DNA of 37,547 bases from an uncultured Clostridium sp. (GTDB lineage Bacteria; Bacillota; Clostridia; TANB77; CAG-508). The notes below the pieces were generated by a model. That model was given only the letters and a program-made list of their open reading frames with translations, was not told the origin of the DNA and made no database searches. The stretch lies in assembly GCA_900556975.1 (NCBI GenBank), contig USQZ01000012.1, positions 1-37,547 on the forward strand, given 5' to 3'. Below, one piece after another: positions 1 to 7,853 of the stretch. The position numbers and the translations under genes are program-made. Every line of letters starts with the position of its first letter. Position 1 is the stretch's first letter.

Positions 1-705
1 ACTGGTGTTCCTCCTAATATCTACGCATTTCACCGCTACACTAGGAATTCCACTTTCCTCTCCAGTACTCAAGAAAACCAGTTTTAGTTGCAGTTCCTCA
101 GTTAAGCCAAGGGATTTCACAACTAACTTAATTTCCCGTCTACGCACCCTTTACACCCAATAAATCCGGATAACGCTTGCTCCCTATGTATTACCGCGGC
201 TGCTGGCACATAGTTAGCCGGAGCTTCCTCCTGAGGTACTGTCAATTTCTTCCCTCACGACAATAGTTTACAATCCGAAAACCTTCTTCCTATACGCGGC
301 GTCACTGCGTCAGAGTTTCCTCCATTGCGCAATATTCCCGACTGCTGCCTCCCGTAGGAGTCTGGGCCGTATCTCAGTCCCAATGTGGCCGTTCAACCTC
401 TCAGTCCGGCTACTGATCGTCGCCTTGGTAGGCCGTTACCCCACCAACTAGCTAATCAGACGCAAGCCCATCTATCAGCGGATTGCTCCTTTTCTAGCTA
501 CATCATGCGATGCTACTAGCTTATGCGGTATTAGCAATGATTTCTCACTGTTATTCCCCTCTGATAGGCAGGTTGCTTACGTGTTACTCACCAGTCCGCC
601 ACTAACCGCTCTCAATCTAAAAGAATGAGTTAAGTCCGTTCGACTTGCATGTCTTATGTGCGCCGCCAGCGTTTATCCTGAGCCAGGATCAAACTCTCTT
701 GTTTG
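1..705 (-). rRNA. rrs: 16S ribosomal RNA, 5' part (cut by the window edge)
   Basis: The reverse strand carries conserved 16S landmarks: the complement of the universal 5' sequence AGAGTTTGATCCTGGCTCAG at 678-697, the variable-region anchor CTGCTGCCTCCCGTAGGAGT at 342-361, and TTACCGCGGCTGCTGGCAC at 190-208. Position 1 corresponds to about E. coli position 720, so roughly the first 700 nt of the gene are present and the rest lies outside the window. The exact 5' end near 705 is estimated from the conserved start. The contig beginning inside an rRNA gene is typical of short-read assemblies, which break in repeated operons. Confidence 0.97.
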
Positions 706-930
706 TGGTATTTATATTTCATTCTTTTGAATGTTATAAATCTAAACTTAAGTGTTTTATCAAGCTCTTAAACTTCTTGCTTTTTATTGAATTAAAAACT
801 TTTAAAAAATTTTACTTTTTCGGTACTGATTTTTAGGTTTAAAAATCATACCGCTTCGGTTTATTCTCTAAAGGATTTACTGTTTACTTTTCAATGTACT
901 TTTTGTTCTCCCTTGCGGTGAACGATTTGT

Positions 931-959
931 ATTATACAATATGTTTTTATCTTTGTCAA
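931..959 (-). promoter_or_regulatory. rRNA operon promoter
   Basis: On the reverse strand there is a perfect sigma-70/sigma-A promoter: TTGACA (959-954), a 17-nt spacer, and TATAAT (936-931). It reads toward the 16S gene, about 225 nt upstream of the mature 5' end, leaving a leader (706-925) that would be removed during rRNA processing. Position and strength fit an rRNA promoter. Confidence 0.85.
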
Positions 960-1740
960 CACTTTTTTAAAATTTTTTTAAAAAAGTTTTTTTGACAGTT
1001 TTTGGCATTATTATTTCTAACTTTTTTACCCAAAAAACGTACTGTGTTCATTTGTTTTTATTTTTGCAAAAACTCGTGAACTGGATATTAGTTTATCACC
1101 ATTTTAAATGAATGTCAATACCTTTTTCATATATTTTTTCTGGTATTTTTTTCCATATCACAGTTCACAGCTTTAGAAGAAAAAAAATCTAAAATATCAA
1201 ACCGAGCCTCTCTCACTCAGGTCCAAAATGTATATATGTATATGATTTTAAACTTTTCGAATGTGATTAGAGCAATATTAGAATTTCTTAAATAAATTTA
1301 TGGAAAGCGTTCACGTCGAGCGAAGCGAGGACTAAGTGGAAGAAGCCATCAATTTATTTTAGAAATTCTTATGTTGCGTATTGAACCGAGAAAATGTTTA
1401 AAATCATATACATATATACATTTTTTTGTGAGCATTCCTCCGTTATTTATTTAAGATTTTCTATTTTTTACTTCAATCAAATGAATACAATATCAAATAT
1501 ATATAACCCTTAAGGTGGCAACTTGTGCTCAAAAATTTTCTTAGGCTGTGAATTGTAACTTGGTGTTAGTTAAACACTTTATTTTAATATTATAAAAAGT
1601 TGAAAAATGTCGTAGAGTATGCTAAAATATAGGTAGATATTGTAAAATAGCAAAATAAACTAAAGTTTATGACGCAAAGCCAAAGGTCTAAAAGTATATA
1701 TGCTTATGATGGCTAGGTTGCACAAATGAAAAGAGGGAAT
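960..1740. other. Intergenic region without a recognisable gene
   Basis: Between the rRNA promoter and the next gene no convincing coding frame is visible. The stretch is AT-rich and contains the large imperfect palindrome listed separately at 1226-1424. The remainder shows only poly-T and poly-A runs. Confidence 0.6.
1226..1424. repeat. Large imperfect palindrome (about 200 bp)
   Basis: The outer arms are near-perfect inverted repeats. AAAATGTATATATGTATATG and the following bases through TTTTAAAC (about 1226-1253) are repeated inverted at about 1395-1424, with 29 matching positions. Inner arms around AGAATTTCTTAAATAAATTTATGG (about 1279-1302) pair imperfectly with 1346-1371. The centre holds a small GC-richer motif with CGAGCGAAGCGAGG (1317-1330). 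The whole could fold as one long hairpin in DNA or RNA. It codes for nothing obvious. It may be a MITE-like element or a processing structure; no target-site duplication was identified. Confidence 0.6.
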
Positions 1741-1744
1741 TTAT

Positions 1745-2452
1745 ATGAAAATGAAAAAAATATTTAAAATTATTGGAATTATAATATTATCATTATTATT
1801 AATTACATTAATTTATTTTACAATTTTACACTTTAATGGAATTTTAAAGAAAGACAATACAATGACAAGAGAGGAAGTTATTACATTATTAAAAAAAGGA
1901 GAAGAATGTTCAAATTATTATTATTCTTCTGAAGAATATATATTGTTTAAAAAAGTAAATGAAATTAAAACAGAATATTATATAAAAGATGGTGTTATAA
2001 AATGTGTAAGCAATGGTAATATTTTAAGATGGGAAAATTATAATACAGATGAAGTAATTAGTATAATGGGAAAAAATGCAGGTGTTTCATCTTTAAAAAG
2101 TTATTATAATTATGGTGATGAAACAGTTTTATATAATCAAAAAGGTTTTGACTATTCAATAATTGCTGATGAAAAAACTTTTAATACTAATTTTGAATAT
2201 TTAGGTGAAAAGCAGTATAATGGAAGAATGACTATACTTGTTCAAGTATGGAATAAAGATAATACTAAAGTAAATCCAACAATCTTTTACATTGATAAGG
2301 ATACAGGCTTAATAATGAAAAGAATTGATTATAGTGCTATGGGATTAATAAAATTAGATTGCAATAGAAATGTAAAATTAGATGTAGTAACCGATAAAGA
2401 TGTAGAAAGACCAAATCTAGATAATTATGAAATATTAAATAGTGAAAAATAA
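1745..2452 (+). CDS. Membrane-anchored extracytoplasmic protein, unknown function
   Basis: The 235-residue product begins with a short basic stretch and a strong hydrophobic segment (residues about 7-30), which predicts an uncleaved signal anchor or signal peptide without a lipobox cysteine. The remainder is a polar, Tyr/Asn-rich domain that would sit outside the cell. Its alternating strand-like character (for example YYIKDGVIKCVSNGNILRWENY and the FYIDKDTGLIMKR stretch) resembles LolA/LppX-type lipoprotein-carrier folds, but this is a fold-level impression only. A GAGGG ribosome binding site lies 8-9 nt before the start codon. It is followed by a hairpin terminator, so it is probably transcribed alone. 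Confidence 0.75.
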   Translation: MKMKKIFKIIGIIILSLLLITLIYFTILHFNGILKKDNTMTREEVITLLKKGEECSNYYYSSEEYILFKKVNEIKTEYYIKDGVIKCVSNGNILRWENYNTDEVISIMGKNAGVSSLKSYYNYGDETVLYNQKGFDYSIIADEKTFNTNFEYLGEKQYNGRMTILVQVWNKDNTKVNPTIFYIDKDTGLIMKRIDYSAMGLIKLDCNRNVKLDVVTDKDVERPNLDNYEILNSEK

Positions 2453-2495
2453 AGAAATGTTATATTGTATAATTTAAGAGAATAATAAAATTTTT

Positions 2496-2527
2496 AGCAA
2501 GTGATTATTGATAACCACTTGCTTTTA
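2496..2527 (+). terminator. Rho-independent terminator
   Basis: AGCAAGTG and CACTTGCT form an 8-bp stem, extended by TT/AA after a bulge, followed by TTTT. It lies 44 nt after the stop codon of the preceding membrane-protein gene. Confidence 0.8.
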
Positions 2528-2565
2528 TAATACATAGGAAAATTATTTTAGTTATGAGGTGAATA

Positions 2566-2645
2566 TTATAATTCAATTTTAGGCTGATATCTCTCAAGCC
2601 ACATATTAACCTGACACAAATACGCCATAAGTTGAGGCCCGGTCC
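2566..2645 (-). pseudogene. 3' remnant of a second asparagine synthetase gene
   Basis: Read on the reverse strand, this segment encodes GPQLMAYLCQVNMWLERYQP then KIEL and a stop. That closely matches the last residues of the asnB gene at 4901-6749 (GPQLMAYLCQVNMWLEKYHP then KIEI). About 70 nt are alignable at roughly 85% identity, and similarity ends abruptly at about 2645, where an in-frame TGA lies a few codons upstream. This is therefore the tail of a deleted paralogue, not a functional gene. Confidence 0.85.
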
Positions 2646-2651
2646 TTGGAT

Positions 2652-2753
2652 GTCAGAAAACAATACGGACAGCTAACCGCTGATACTGTAAGAAAAGTAG
2701 AAAATACACAATCTGCAAAAATGAACGTTTTTTATAAAAATAACGAAAAATAA
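2652..2753 (+). pseudogene. C-terminal coding remnant, unknown family
   Basis: An open frame without a plausible start or ribosome binding site reads VRKQYGQLTADTVRKVENTQ and continues 13 residues to a TAA stop. Its composition looks like real protein (no homopolymer bias), and it ends immediately before the left copy of the direct repeat, in the same relative place where the intact ORF6N gene ends before the right copy. I interpret it as the tail of a deleted gene that once occupied this site. Confidence 0.4.
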
Positions 2754-2826
2754 TATAAAATATGTGATTACTGAAATAAATTGTTATTGGATAACAGTTT
2801 ATTATGATAATATAAAATAAAATTAT
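2749..2826 (+). repeat. Direct repeat flanking the ORF6N gene, left copy
   Basis: AATAATATAAAATATGTGAT and the following TACTGAAATAAA..., ending TATGATAATATAAAATAAAA, are repeated at 3876-3983. The right copy carries about 30 extra bases in the middle. Both copies start directly after a stop codon, so they look like the 3' flank of two related or successive insertions. Confidence 0.7.
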
Positions 2827-2828
2827 AC

Positions 2829-2857
2829 TTGACAGTCAATACTACATAATATATAAT
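2829..2857 (+). promoter_or_regulatory. Consensus promoter of the ORF6N gene
   Basis: TTGACA (2829-2834), 17-nt spacer, TATAAT (2852-2857), reading toward the gene at 2909. The -35 box is part of the short palindrome TTGACAGTCAA. Confidence 0.8.
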
Positions 2858-2908
2858 ACAAATATATTTATTAGTAAATATATACATAATCGAGAACGGA
2901 GTGGTATT

Positions 2909-3874
2909 ATGGAAAACGCTGTTGAGAAAAATAATACAAATGATAAAATTGAATTGGTGAAAAATTCATCAGATAATATTAGAAATTTAATTTATACGAT
3001 TAGAGGAAGACAAGTAATGCTAGATAGTGATGTTGCGATGCTATATCAATATACTACAAAAAGAATAAATGAAACAGTTAGAAGAAATATTAATAGATTT
3101 CCAGAAAAATTTTGTTTTCAATTGACAGAAAATGAAATTGATAACTTGAGGTCGCAAATTGCGACCGCCTCAAAAGTATTTGAAAATAAATTTAGAAATA
3201 AAAAATTTTTACCTTATGCATTTACAGAGCAAGGAATAGCAATGCTTTCAGGTTTATTAAAAAATGAAATAGCAGTTAAAGTAAGCATAAATATAATGGA
3301 CGCATTTGTGGAAATGCGAAAATTCATATTATCAAATGGACAAGTTTTTGACAGGCTAACAAATATAGAATATAAATTATTAGAACAAAGTAAAACACTA
3401 ACAGAACATGAAGAAAAATTTGAAAAAGTATTTGATGAATTACAAAAAAATGAAAAAGAAGAATTTAAACAAAAAATATTTTTTGATGGGCAGATATATG
3501 ATGCTTATAGTTTGATAATTGGTATTATAAAAAGAGCGAAAAACAAAATTTTAATTATAGACAATTATATAGATGACAGTATTTTAGAAATGCTACAAAA
3601 GAAAAACAAAAATGTTGAAGTTATAATTTTAACAATACAAAATAACAAATTAACCAAATTGGATATTCAAAAATTTAATAAACAATATCCTACATTAAAA
3701 ATTGCATATACAAATAAGTTTCATGATAGATTTATAGTAATTGATAACAAAGAGTTATATCATTGTGGAGCATCACTTAAAGATTTAGGAAAGAAATGTT
3801 TTGCAATTTCTAAAATAGAAGATATTGAATACATAGAAAAGATAAGTTGTGTAGAAGAAGTCAAAACACAATAA
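2909..3874 (+). CDS. ORF6N domain protein with C-terminal PLD-like domain
   Basis: Residues about 20-135 match the ORF6N domain of phage and mobile-element proteins: IYTIRGRQVMLDSDVAMLYQ, then RINETVRRNINRFPEKFCFQL, LRSQIATAS and the YAFTEQGIAMLSGLL motif. The C-terminal part (about 185-310) resembles the phospholipase-D-like segment often joined to ORF6N, including NKFHDRFIVID and HCGASLKDLGKK. ORF6N proteins are thought to bind DNA, and the second domain has a partial HKD-like signature, so nuclease activity is uncertain. The gene has its own consensus promoter and lies between direct repeats, which suggests acquisition as a cassette. Upstream GGAGTGG serves as ribosome binding site. Confidence 0.85.
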   Translation: MENAVEKNNTNDKIELVKNSSDNIRNLIYTIRGRQVMLDSDVAMLYQYTTKRINETVRRNINRFPEKFCFQLTENEIDNLRSQIATASKVFENKFRNKKFLPYAFTEQGIAMLSGLLKNEIAVKVSINIMDAFVEMRKFILSNGQVFDRLTNIEYKLLEQSKTLTEHEEKFEKVFDELQKNEKEEFKQKIFFDGQIYDAYSLIIGIIKRAKNKILIIDNYIDDSILEMLQKKNKNVEVIILTIQNNKLTKLDIQKFNKQYPTLKIAYTNKFHDRFIVIDNKELYHCGASLKDLGKKCFAISKIEDIEYIEKISCVEEVKTQ

Positions 3875-3875
3875 A

Positions 3876-3983
3876 ATAATATAAAACATGTGATTACTGA
3901 AATAAAATGTTAGTTAATGGCACTTTATTTTTTGCATATTTATTGTAATAATTTGGTATTTATGATAATATAAAATAAAATTA
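3876..3983 (+). repeat. Direct repeat flanking the ORF6N gene, right copy
   Basis: Begins AATAATATAAAACATGTGAT one base after the stop codon of the ORF6N gene and ends TATGATAATATAAAATAAAA. It matches 2749-2826 apart from an insertion of about 30 nt (roughly 3929-3958). Confidence 0.7.
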
Positions 3984-4012
3984 AGAGGCATACAAGAAAA
4001 TGTACAATCTTT

Positions 4013-4114
4013 ATGGTATTAGAAGATTTAATATTATTAATTACTGGAATAATAGCTGTATATAAAAATGATATAAAGAAAATACATAATAATAAAAGTT
4101 ATAAAGAAAGGTAG
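4013..4114 (+). CDS. Possible 33-residue hydrophobic peptide
   Basis: ATG at 4013 opens a frame of 33 residues (MVLEDLILLITGIIAVYKND, then a basic tail) that ends just before the ribosome binding site of the next gene. The first 17 residues could span a membrane. There is no good ribosome binding site, and the length allows chance occurrence, so this is a weak call. Confidence 0.25.
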   Translation: MVLEDLILLITGIIAVYKNDIKKIHNNKSYKER

Positions 4115-4122
4115 GAAAGAAT

Positions 4123-4848
4123 ATGAATACTTTTGTTAATTATGCACATAGAGGAGCATCAGCATATGCACCAGAAAATACAATGGCAGCTTTTAAAAAA
4201 GCATTTCAAATAGGAACAAACGGAATAGAACTAGATTTACAAAAGACTAAAGATGAAAAAATAGTTATATTTCATGACGATAAAATAGATGAGAAGTCAA
4301 ATGGAACAGGAAAAATATCGGACTATACATATAAAGAACTATTAGAATTTGATTTTGGAAGTTGGTTTAGTGAAGAATTTGAAAATGAAAAGATAGTTCT
4401 ATTTGAAGATTTTATGAAAGAAGTATCAAGCAAAGATTTAATTTTAGCAATAGAATTAAAAGAAGAAGGGATAGAAAAAGAAACCTTAGAAATTATAAAA
4501 AAATATTATAATAAAGCCAATGTTTTTATTACTTCATTCAAATATAATGCATTATTAAATGTTAGAAAATTAGACAAGACTATAAAAATAGGATGGCTTA
4601 TTAAAGAAGATATAAATCAAAAAAATATATTAGAGTTTATGAAAATTTCTGGAAATCAAATATGTCCACCAGCTGACTTAGTTTCAGAAAATGGAATTAA
4701 ATTAGCAAGAAAAAATAATCTGGGTGTTAGATTATGGGGAGTTTCTAATGAAAATATAATGTTAAAAGTATATAATTTAGATATAGATGGAATGACTGTA
4801 AATTTTCCAGATAAATTAAATGAATTAATAATGAACCCTCCTTATTAA
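4123..4848 (+). CDS. Glycerophosphodiester phosphodiesterase
   Basis: The 241-residue protein has the hallmarks of the GDPD TIM-barrel family. HRGASAYAPENT (His9, Arg10) is followed by GIELDLQ (Glu36, Asp38) and FHDD (His51), which together form the metal and catalytic site, then an ELK motif after the DLILAIE strand. It would hydrolyse glycerophosphodiesters to glycerol-3-phosphate and an alcohol. There is no signal peptide, so a cytoplasmic UgpQ-like enzyme is likely. The length matches the family. A GGTAGGAAAG ribosome binding site precedes the start. It converges with asnB. Confidence 0.93.
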   Translation: MNTFVNYAHRGASAYAPENTMAAFKKAFQIGTNGIELDLQKTKDEKIVIFHDDKIDEKSNGTGKISDYTYKELLEFDFGSWFSEEFENEKIVLFEDFMKEVSSKDLILAIELKEEGIEKETLEIIKKYYNKANVFITSFKYNALLNVRKLDKTIKIGWLIKEDINQKNILEFMKISGNQICPPADLVSENGIKLARKNNLGVRLWGVSNENIMLKVYNLDIDGMTVNFPDKLNELIMNPPY

Positions 4849-4900
4849 ACTTTTTTGTCTAATAATTTGGGTTCACTTCAATTAGAACCTCTACTTTTAC

Positions 4901-6749
4901 TTAAATCTCAATTTTCGGATGATACTTCTCAAGCCACATATTAACCTGGCACAAATAAGCCATAAGTTGAGGACCAGTCATAAGTTGCCCAAACCAAGGG
5001 CGAGAAAAAGCAGAACCATCAGTATTCAAAATCTCCAAAATATAATCTCGATTAAGAAGGCTGTTAATAGGAGCATTTTTATCCTTCATAATATCAGCAA
5101 GCATGCCCTCAACTTTAGCCAAATAAGTAGGATTATGAGTCTTAGGATAAGGAGATTTTTTTCTATCAACAATTTCATCAGGCAAGAAATCTTTGCAGAT
5201 ATATCTAAGCATACCTTTTTCACGACCATTCAAAGCCTTTATTTCCCAAGGGATATTCCAAACATATTGAGCCAAACGATAATCACAAAATGGAACACGA
5301 AGCTCAAAACCATTATACATAGCCATTCTGTCAGAACGGTCCAAAAGAGTTTGCATAAACCAATTCAACGTAAGGTGTGAAATCTTTCTTTTTTCAGCTG
5401 TTTCAGGAGAATCTGAATCTAAAATTTCAACTTCAGACAAACTTTCATTATATCTATAATCAATATAACTTTTTAAATTAACCTTTTGACCAATAGATGG
5501 ATTCAAAAGTCTTTGCCTTTCATCAATTGCAATAGACCAAGGAAAAGTTCCACTATTTAAAGCATCTTCACGAAAGAACCATGGATATCCGCCAAAAATC
5601 TCATCGGCACATTCACCAGTAAGAGAAACAGTCATTTCCTTTTTAACATTTTTACAGAATAGCAATAAAGAAGAATCAATATCTGCCATACCAGGCATAT
5701 CACGTGCAATCATAGCATCTTCTAAATATTCTGCAAGTTCAGGAGTATCAATAACAATTTGATGATGATTTGTGTGTAAATCTCTATTCATTAAATTGAT
5801 GTAATAATTATCTGAATTCGGTTGAAAATCGCTTTTAACAAAATTTTTATCATTATCCACATAATCGATAGAGTAAGTATCTAAAGGTGGTAATTCATTA
5901 TCCTTACAATAATCAGAAGCAAATTTTGTAATAATACTTGAGTCTAGACCACCAGAAAGAAATGTACACAAAGGAACATCAGAAACAAGTTGTCTAGTAA
6001 TAGCATCATTCAACAAAAATTTCACTTTTTGACAAGTAGTTCCAAAACTATCTGTATGTTTTTCAGATTTTAATTTCCAATAGCGTTCAATGTGCAAACC
6101 ATAACTATTAAAAGTAGCACAATGAGCAGGTTTTAGCTCATAAATATCCTTAAAAACTGTAGTTCCAGGGGTATGAGCAGGACCGATTCCAAATAATTCG
6201 CCAATGCCTTGATTATCTAGTACTTTTTCAATTCCGGGATACTCGAATAAAGCCTTAATTTCAGAGCCAAAAATCAGACTACCATTTTTCATTGTATAAA
6301 ATAGTGGCTTTACTCCAAAATGGTCACGAGCCATAAAAAGTTCTTTTTTTCTACTATTCCAAATAGTAAAAGCAAAAATTCCATTGAGATAATGAACAAC
6401 ATCATTTCCATAATGAATATAAGATTTTAATAAAACTTCAGTATCACAATGACCATTAAAAGTAAATCCATTTTCAGACAAAGTTTTTTTCAATTCTTTG
6501 GTATTGTAAATTTGACCATTATAAACAATAACATATTCACCATAAGAATATTTTTCAATCATTGGTTGCTTTCCACCGTTCAGGGTCAATAACAATTAGA
6601 CGTTTATGACCTAAAGCAACATTTTTGTTTATGTAATATCCATCTTCATCTGGACCTCTTTTAGCCAGAGTGGAATTCATATTTAATAAGATATTTTTCT
6701 TAGAAGAAACATCATTTTTAAAATCAACAAAACCAACAAAACCACACAT
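4901..6749 (-). pseudogene. asnB: Asparagine synthetase (glutamine-hydrolysing), frameshifted
   Basis: Two reading frames together give a complete class B asparagine synthetase of about 616 residues. The N-terminal Ntn glutaminase starts MCGFVGF with the catalytic Cys2 and has the KRGPDEDGYY motif. The synthetase domain has the ATP-binding PP-loop SGGLDSS and ends at Ile564 of the long frame. The frame breaks at about 6575-6580, where one extra C turns the family motif E-GGKQPM into E-R-W-K (GAACGGTGGAAA). The true start is the ATG at 6749, preceded by GGAGG. Either the gene is newly inactivated or this is a one-base sequencing error; the rest of the frame is intact, which favours error or very recent mutation. 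Confidence 0.9.
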
Positions 6750-6924
6750 ATATAAACCTCCGACTTTGATAAAAGTAGCCAATAAAATATAATGACAATT
6801 AAAAAAAGTGCAAATTTTAACAATATTTATTAGCATCTTTAATAGTATATGCAATTTTTTCAAAAAGTTGCTTTTGAAAAAAATATGTGATAAACTAAAC
6901 ACGTAGTAAGAGGAGATGAAATAT

Positions 6925-7479
6925 ATGTACTTAAAAAATATAGTAGGGCATTTTATGGTAATAACAAAACACAAATGGGTAGTATTCAAATTATGCTGCA
7001 AAGTAGGACAACCTTGGAGAGGTTTTGTTCATGATTTATCAAAATATTCACCAACAGAATTTTGGGAAGGAGTAAAATATTTTAATGGAAAACATTCACC
7101 AATAACTGACTGCAAAAAAACAGAGGGATATTCAAAAGCTTGGCTACATCATAAAGGAAGAAACAAGCATCATACAGATTACTGGGTAGATTTAAGTGCA
7201 CCAGATAAAACTCCAATTATTCCATATCAATATGTTGCAGAGATGCTTTGTGATAAATTGGCAGCAGGGTTGATATACAAAGGTAAAGAGTGGACTAAGG
7301 GATATGAACTAGAATATTGGGTCAATGAAAGAGATAAAACTCTTGTTAATGATCAAGTTGAAAATTTGATAACTGATTTCTTTACTCAAGTTAGCCAAGT
7401 TGGTATAGATAGGGCTTTGACTAAAAAGAATGTAAAGGAACTTTATAAAAAATATTGTATTGAGTATAAAAAAAATTGA
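6925..7479 (+). CDS. DUF5662 family protein
   Basis: The product (about 184 residues) has the pattern of the DUF5662 family as I recall it: an N-terminal helix, RGFVHDLSKYSPTEFWE, HHKGRNKHH, and the YVAEMLCDKLAAGL helix. The histidine and aspartate motifs (HDLSKYS and HHKGRNKHH) suggest a metal site, but no activity is known to me. The ATG at 6916 abuts AGGAG and cannot be used; the in-frame ATG at 6925 sits 9 nt from it and is the better start. It is divergent from asnB. Confidence 0.8.
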   Translation: MYLKNIVGHFMVITKHKWVVFKLCCKVGQPWRGFVHDLSKYSPTEFWEGVKYFNGKHSPITDCKKTEGYSKAWLHHKGRNKHHTDYWVDLSAPDKTPIIPYQYVAEMLCDKLAAGLIYKGKEWTKGYELEYWVNERDKTLVNDQVENLITDFFTQVSQVGIDRALTKKNVKELYKKYCIEYKKN

Positions 7480-7489
7480 TAATTCTCAT

Positions 7490-7516
7490 AGATTATTTTG
7501 TTTTGCAAAATAATCT
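7490..7516. other. Inverted repeat after the DUF5662 gene
   Basis: AGATTATTTTG (7490-7500) and CAAAATAATCT (7506-7516) form a perfect 11-bp stem 10 nt beyond the stop codon. A U tract is not directly adjacent, so it is a possible but atypical terminator. Confidence 0.5.
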
Positions 7517-7610
7517 GTGAAGATTTTTCGACTTAGTATGGGTTAAAATAATTTGTTTTTTACTGGTTGAAAAATTTTTTAAAGATTTCTGAAGTTTTTT
7601 TGAAAAAAGT

Positions 7611-7639
7611 ATTGACAATTTTTTTATATAATATTATAA
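7611..7639 (+). promoter_or_regulatory. tRNA-Leu promoter
   Basis: TTGACA (7611-7616), 17-nt spacer, TATAAT (7634-7639). The -10 box ends 38 nt before the mature tRNA-Leu 5' end. Confidence 0.85.
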
Positions 7640-7677
7640 TATCAATTGTCGTTAGGACAGCCAGTTCAATATTAAAT

Positions 7678-7765
7678 GCAGATGTGGCGGAACTGGTAGA
7701 CGCACAGGACTTAAAATCCTGCGGTTGAATAAACCGTGCCGGTTCGATTCCGGCCATCTGCACCA
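7678..7765 (+). tRNA. tRNA-Leu (UAA anticodon)
   Basis: An 88-nt gene with 7-bp acceptor stem GCAGATG/CATCTGC, Leu-type D arm GCGGAACTGGTAGACGC, anticodon stem-loop CAGGA-CTTAAAA-TCCTG (anticodon TAA), long variable arm, T arm with TTCGATT, discriminator A and encoded CCA. The phage integrase follows 88 bp downstream, so the 3' end of this tRNA is the likely attachment site (attL). Confidence 0.97.
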
Positions 7766-7773
7766 GTTAATAA

Positions 7774-7820
7774 AAACCTTGTAAGTGTTGAAATATCAAT
7801 ATTTTACAAGGTTTATTTTT
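7774..7820. terminator. Bidirectional terminator between tRNA-Leu and integrase
   Basis: AAACCTTGTAA (7774-7784) and TTACAAGGTTT (7804-7814) form a perfect 11-bp stem. On the + strand it is followed by ATTTTTA and on the - strand by the T run that complements AAAAA at 7772-7776. It can end the tRNA transcript and the convergent integrase transcript. Confidence 0.8.
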
Positions 7821-7853
7821 ATAAAATTAATGCAATAGTAATGCAGTAGAGTT

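Noticed and set aside
645..836. 63-residue frame at the start of the 16S leader.
   Set aside because: Overlaps the 5' end of the 16S gene on the opposite strand and has no ribosome binding site.
6749..7001. N-terminal extension of the asnB frame upstream of MCGFVGF.
   Set aside because: Class B asparagine synthetases need Cys as residue 2 after the initiator Met; the GGAGG site fits ATG 6749, and the extension overlaps the divergent DUF5662 gene.
7560..7763. 67-residue reverse-strand frame over tRNA-Leu.
   Set aside because: It lies antisense to a perfect tRNA and its promoter; a chance frame.
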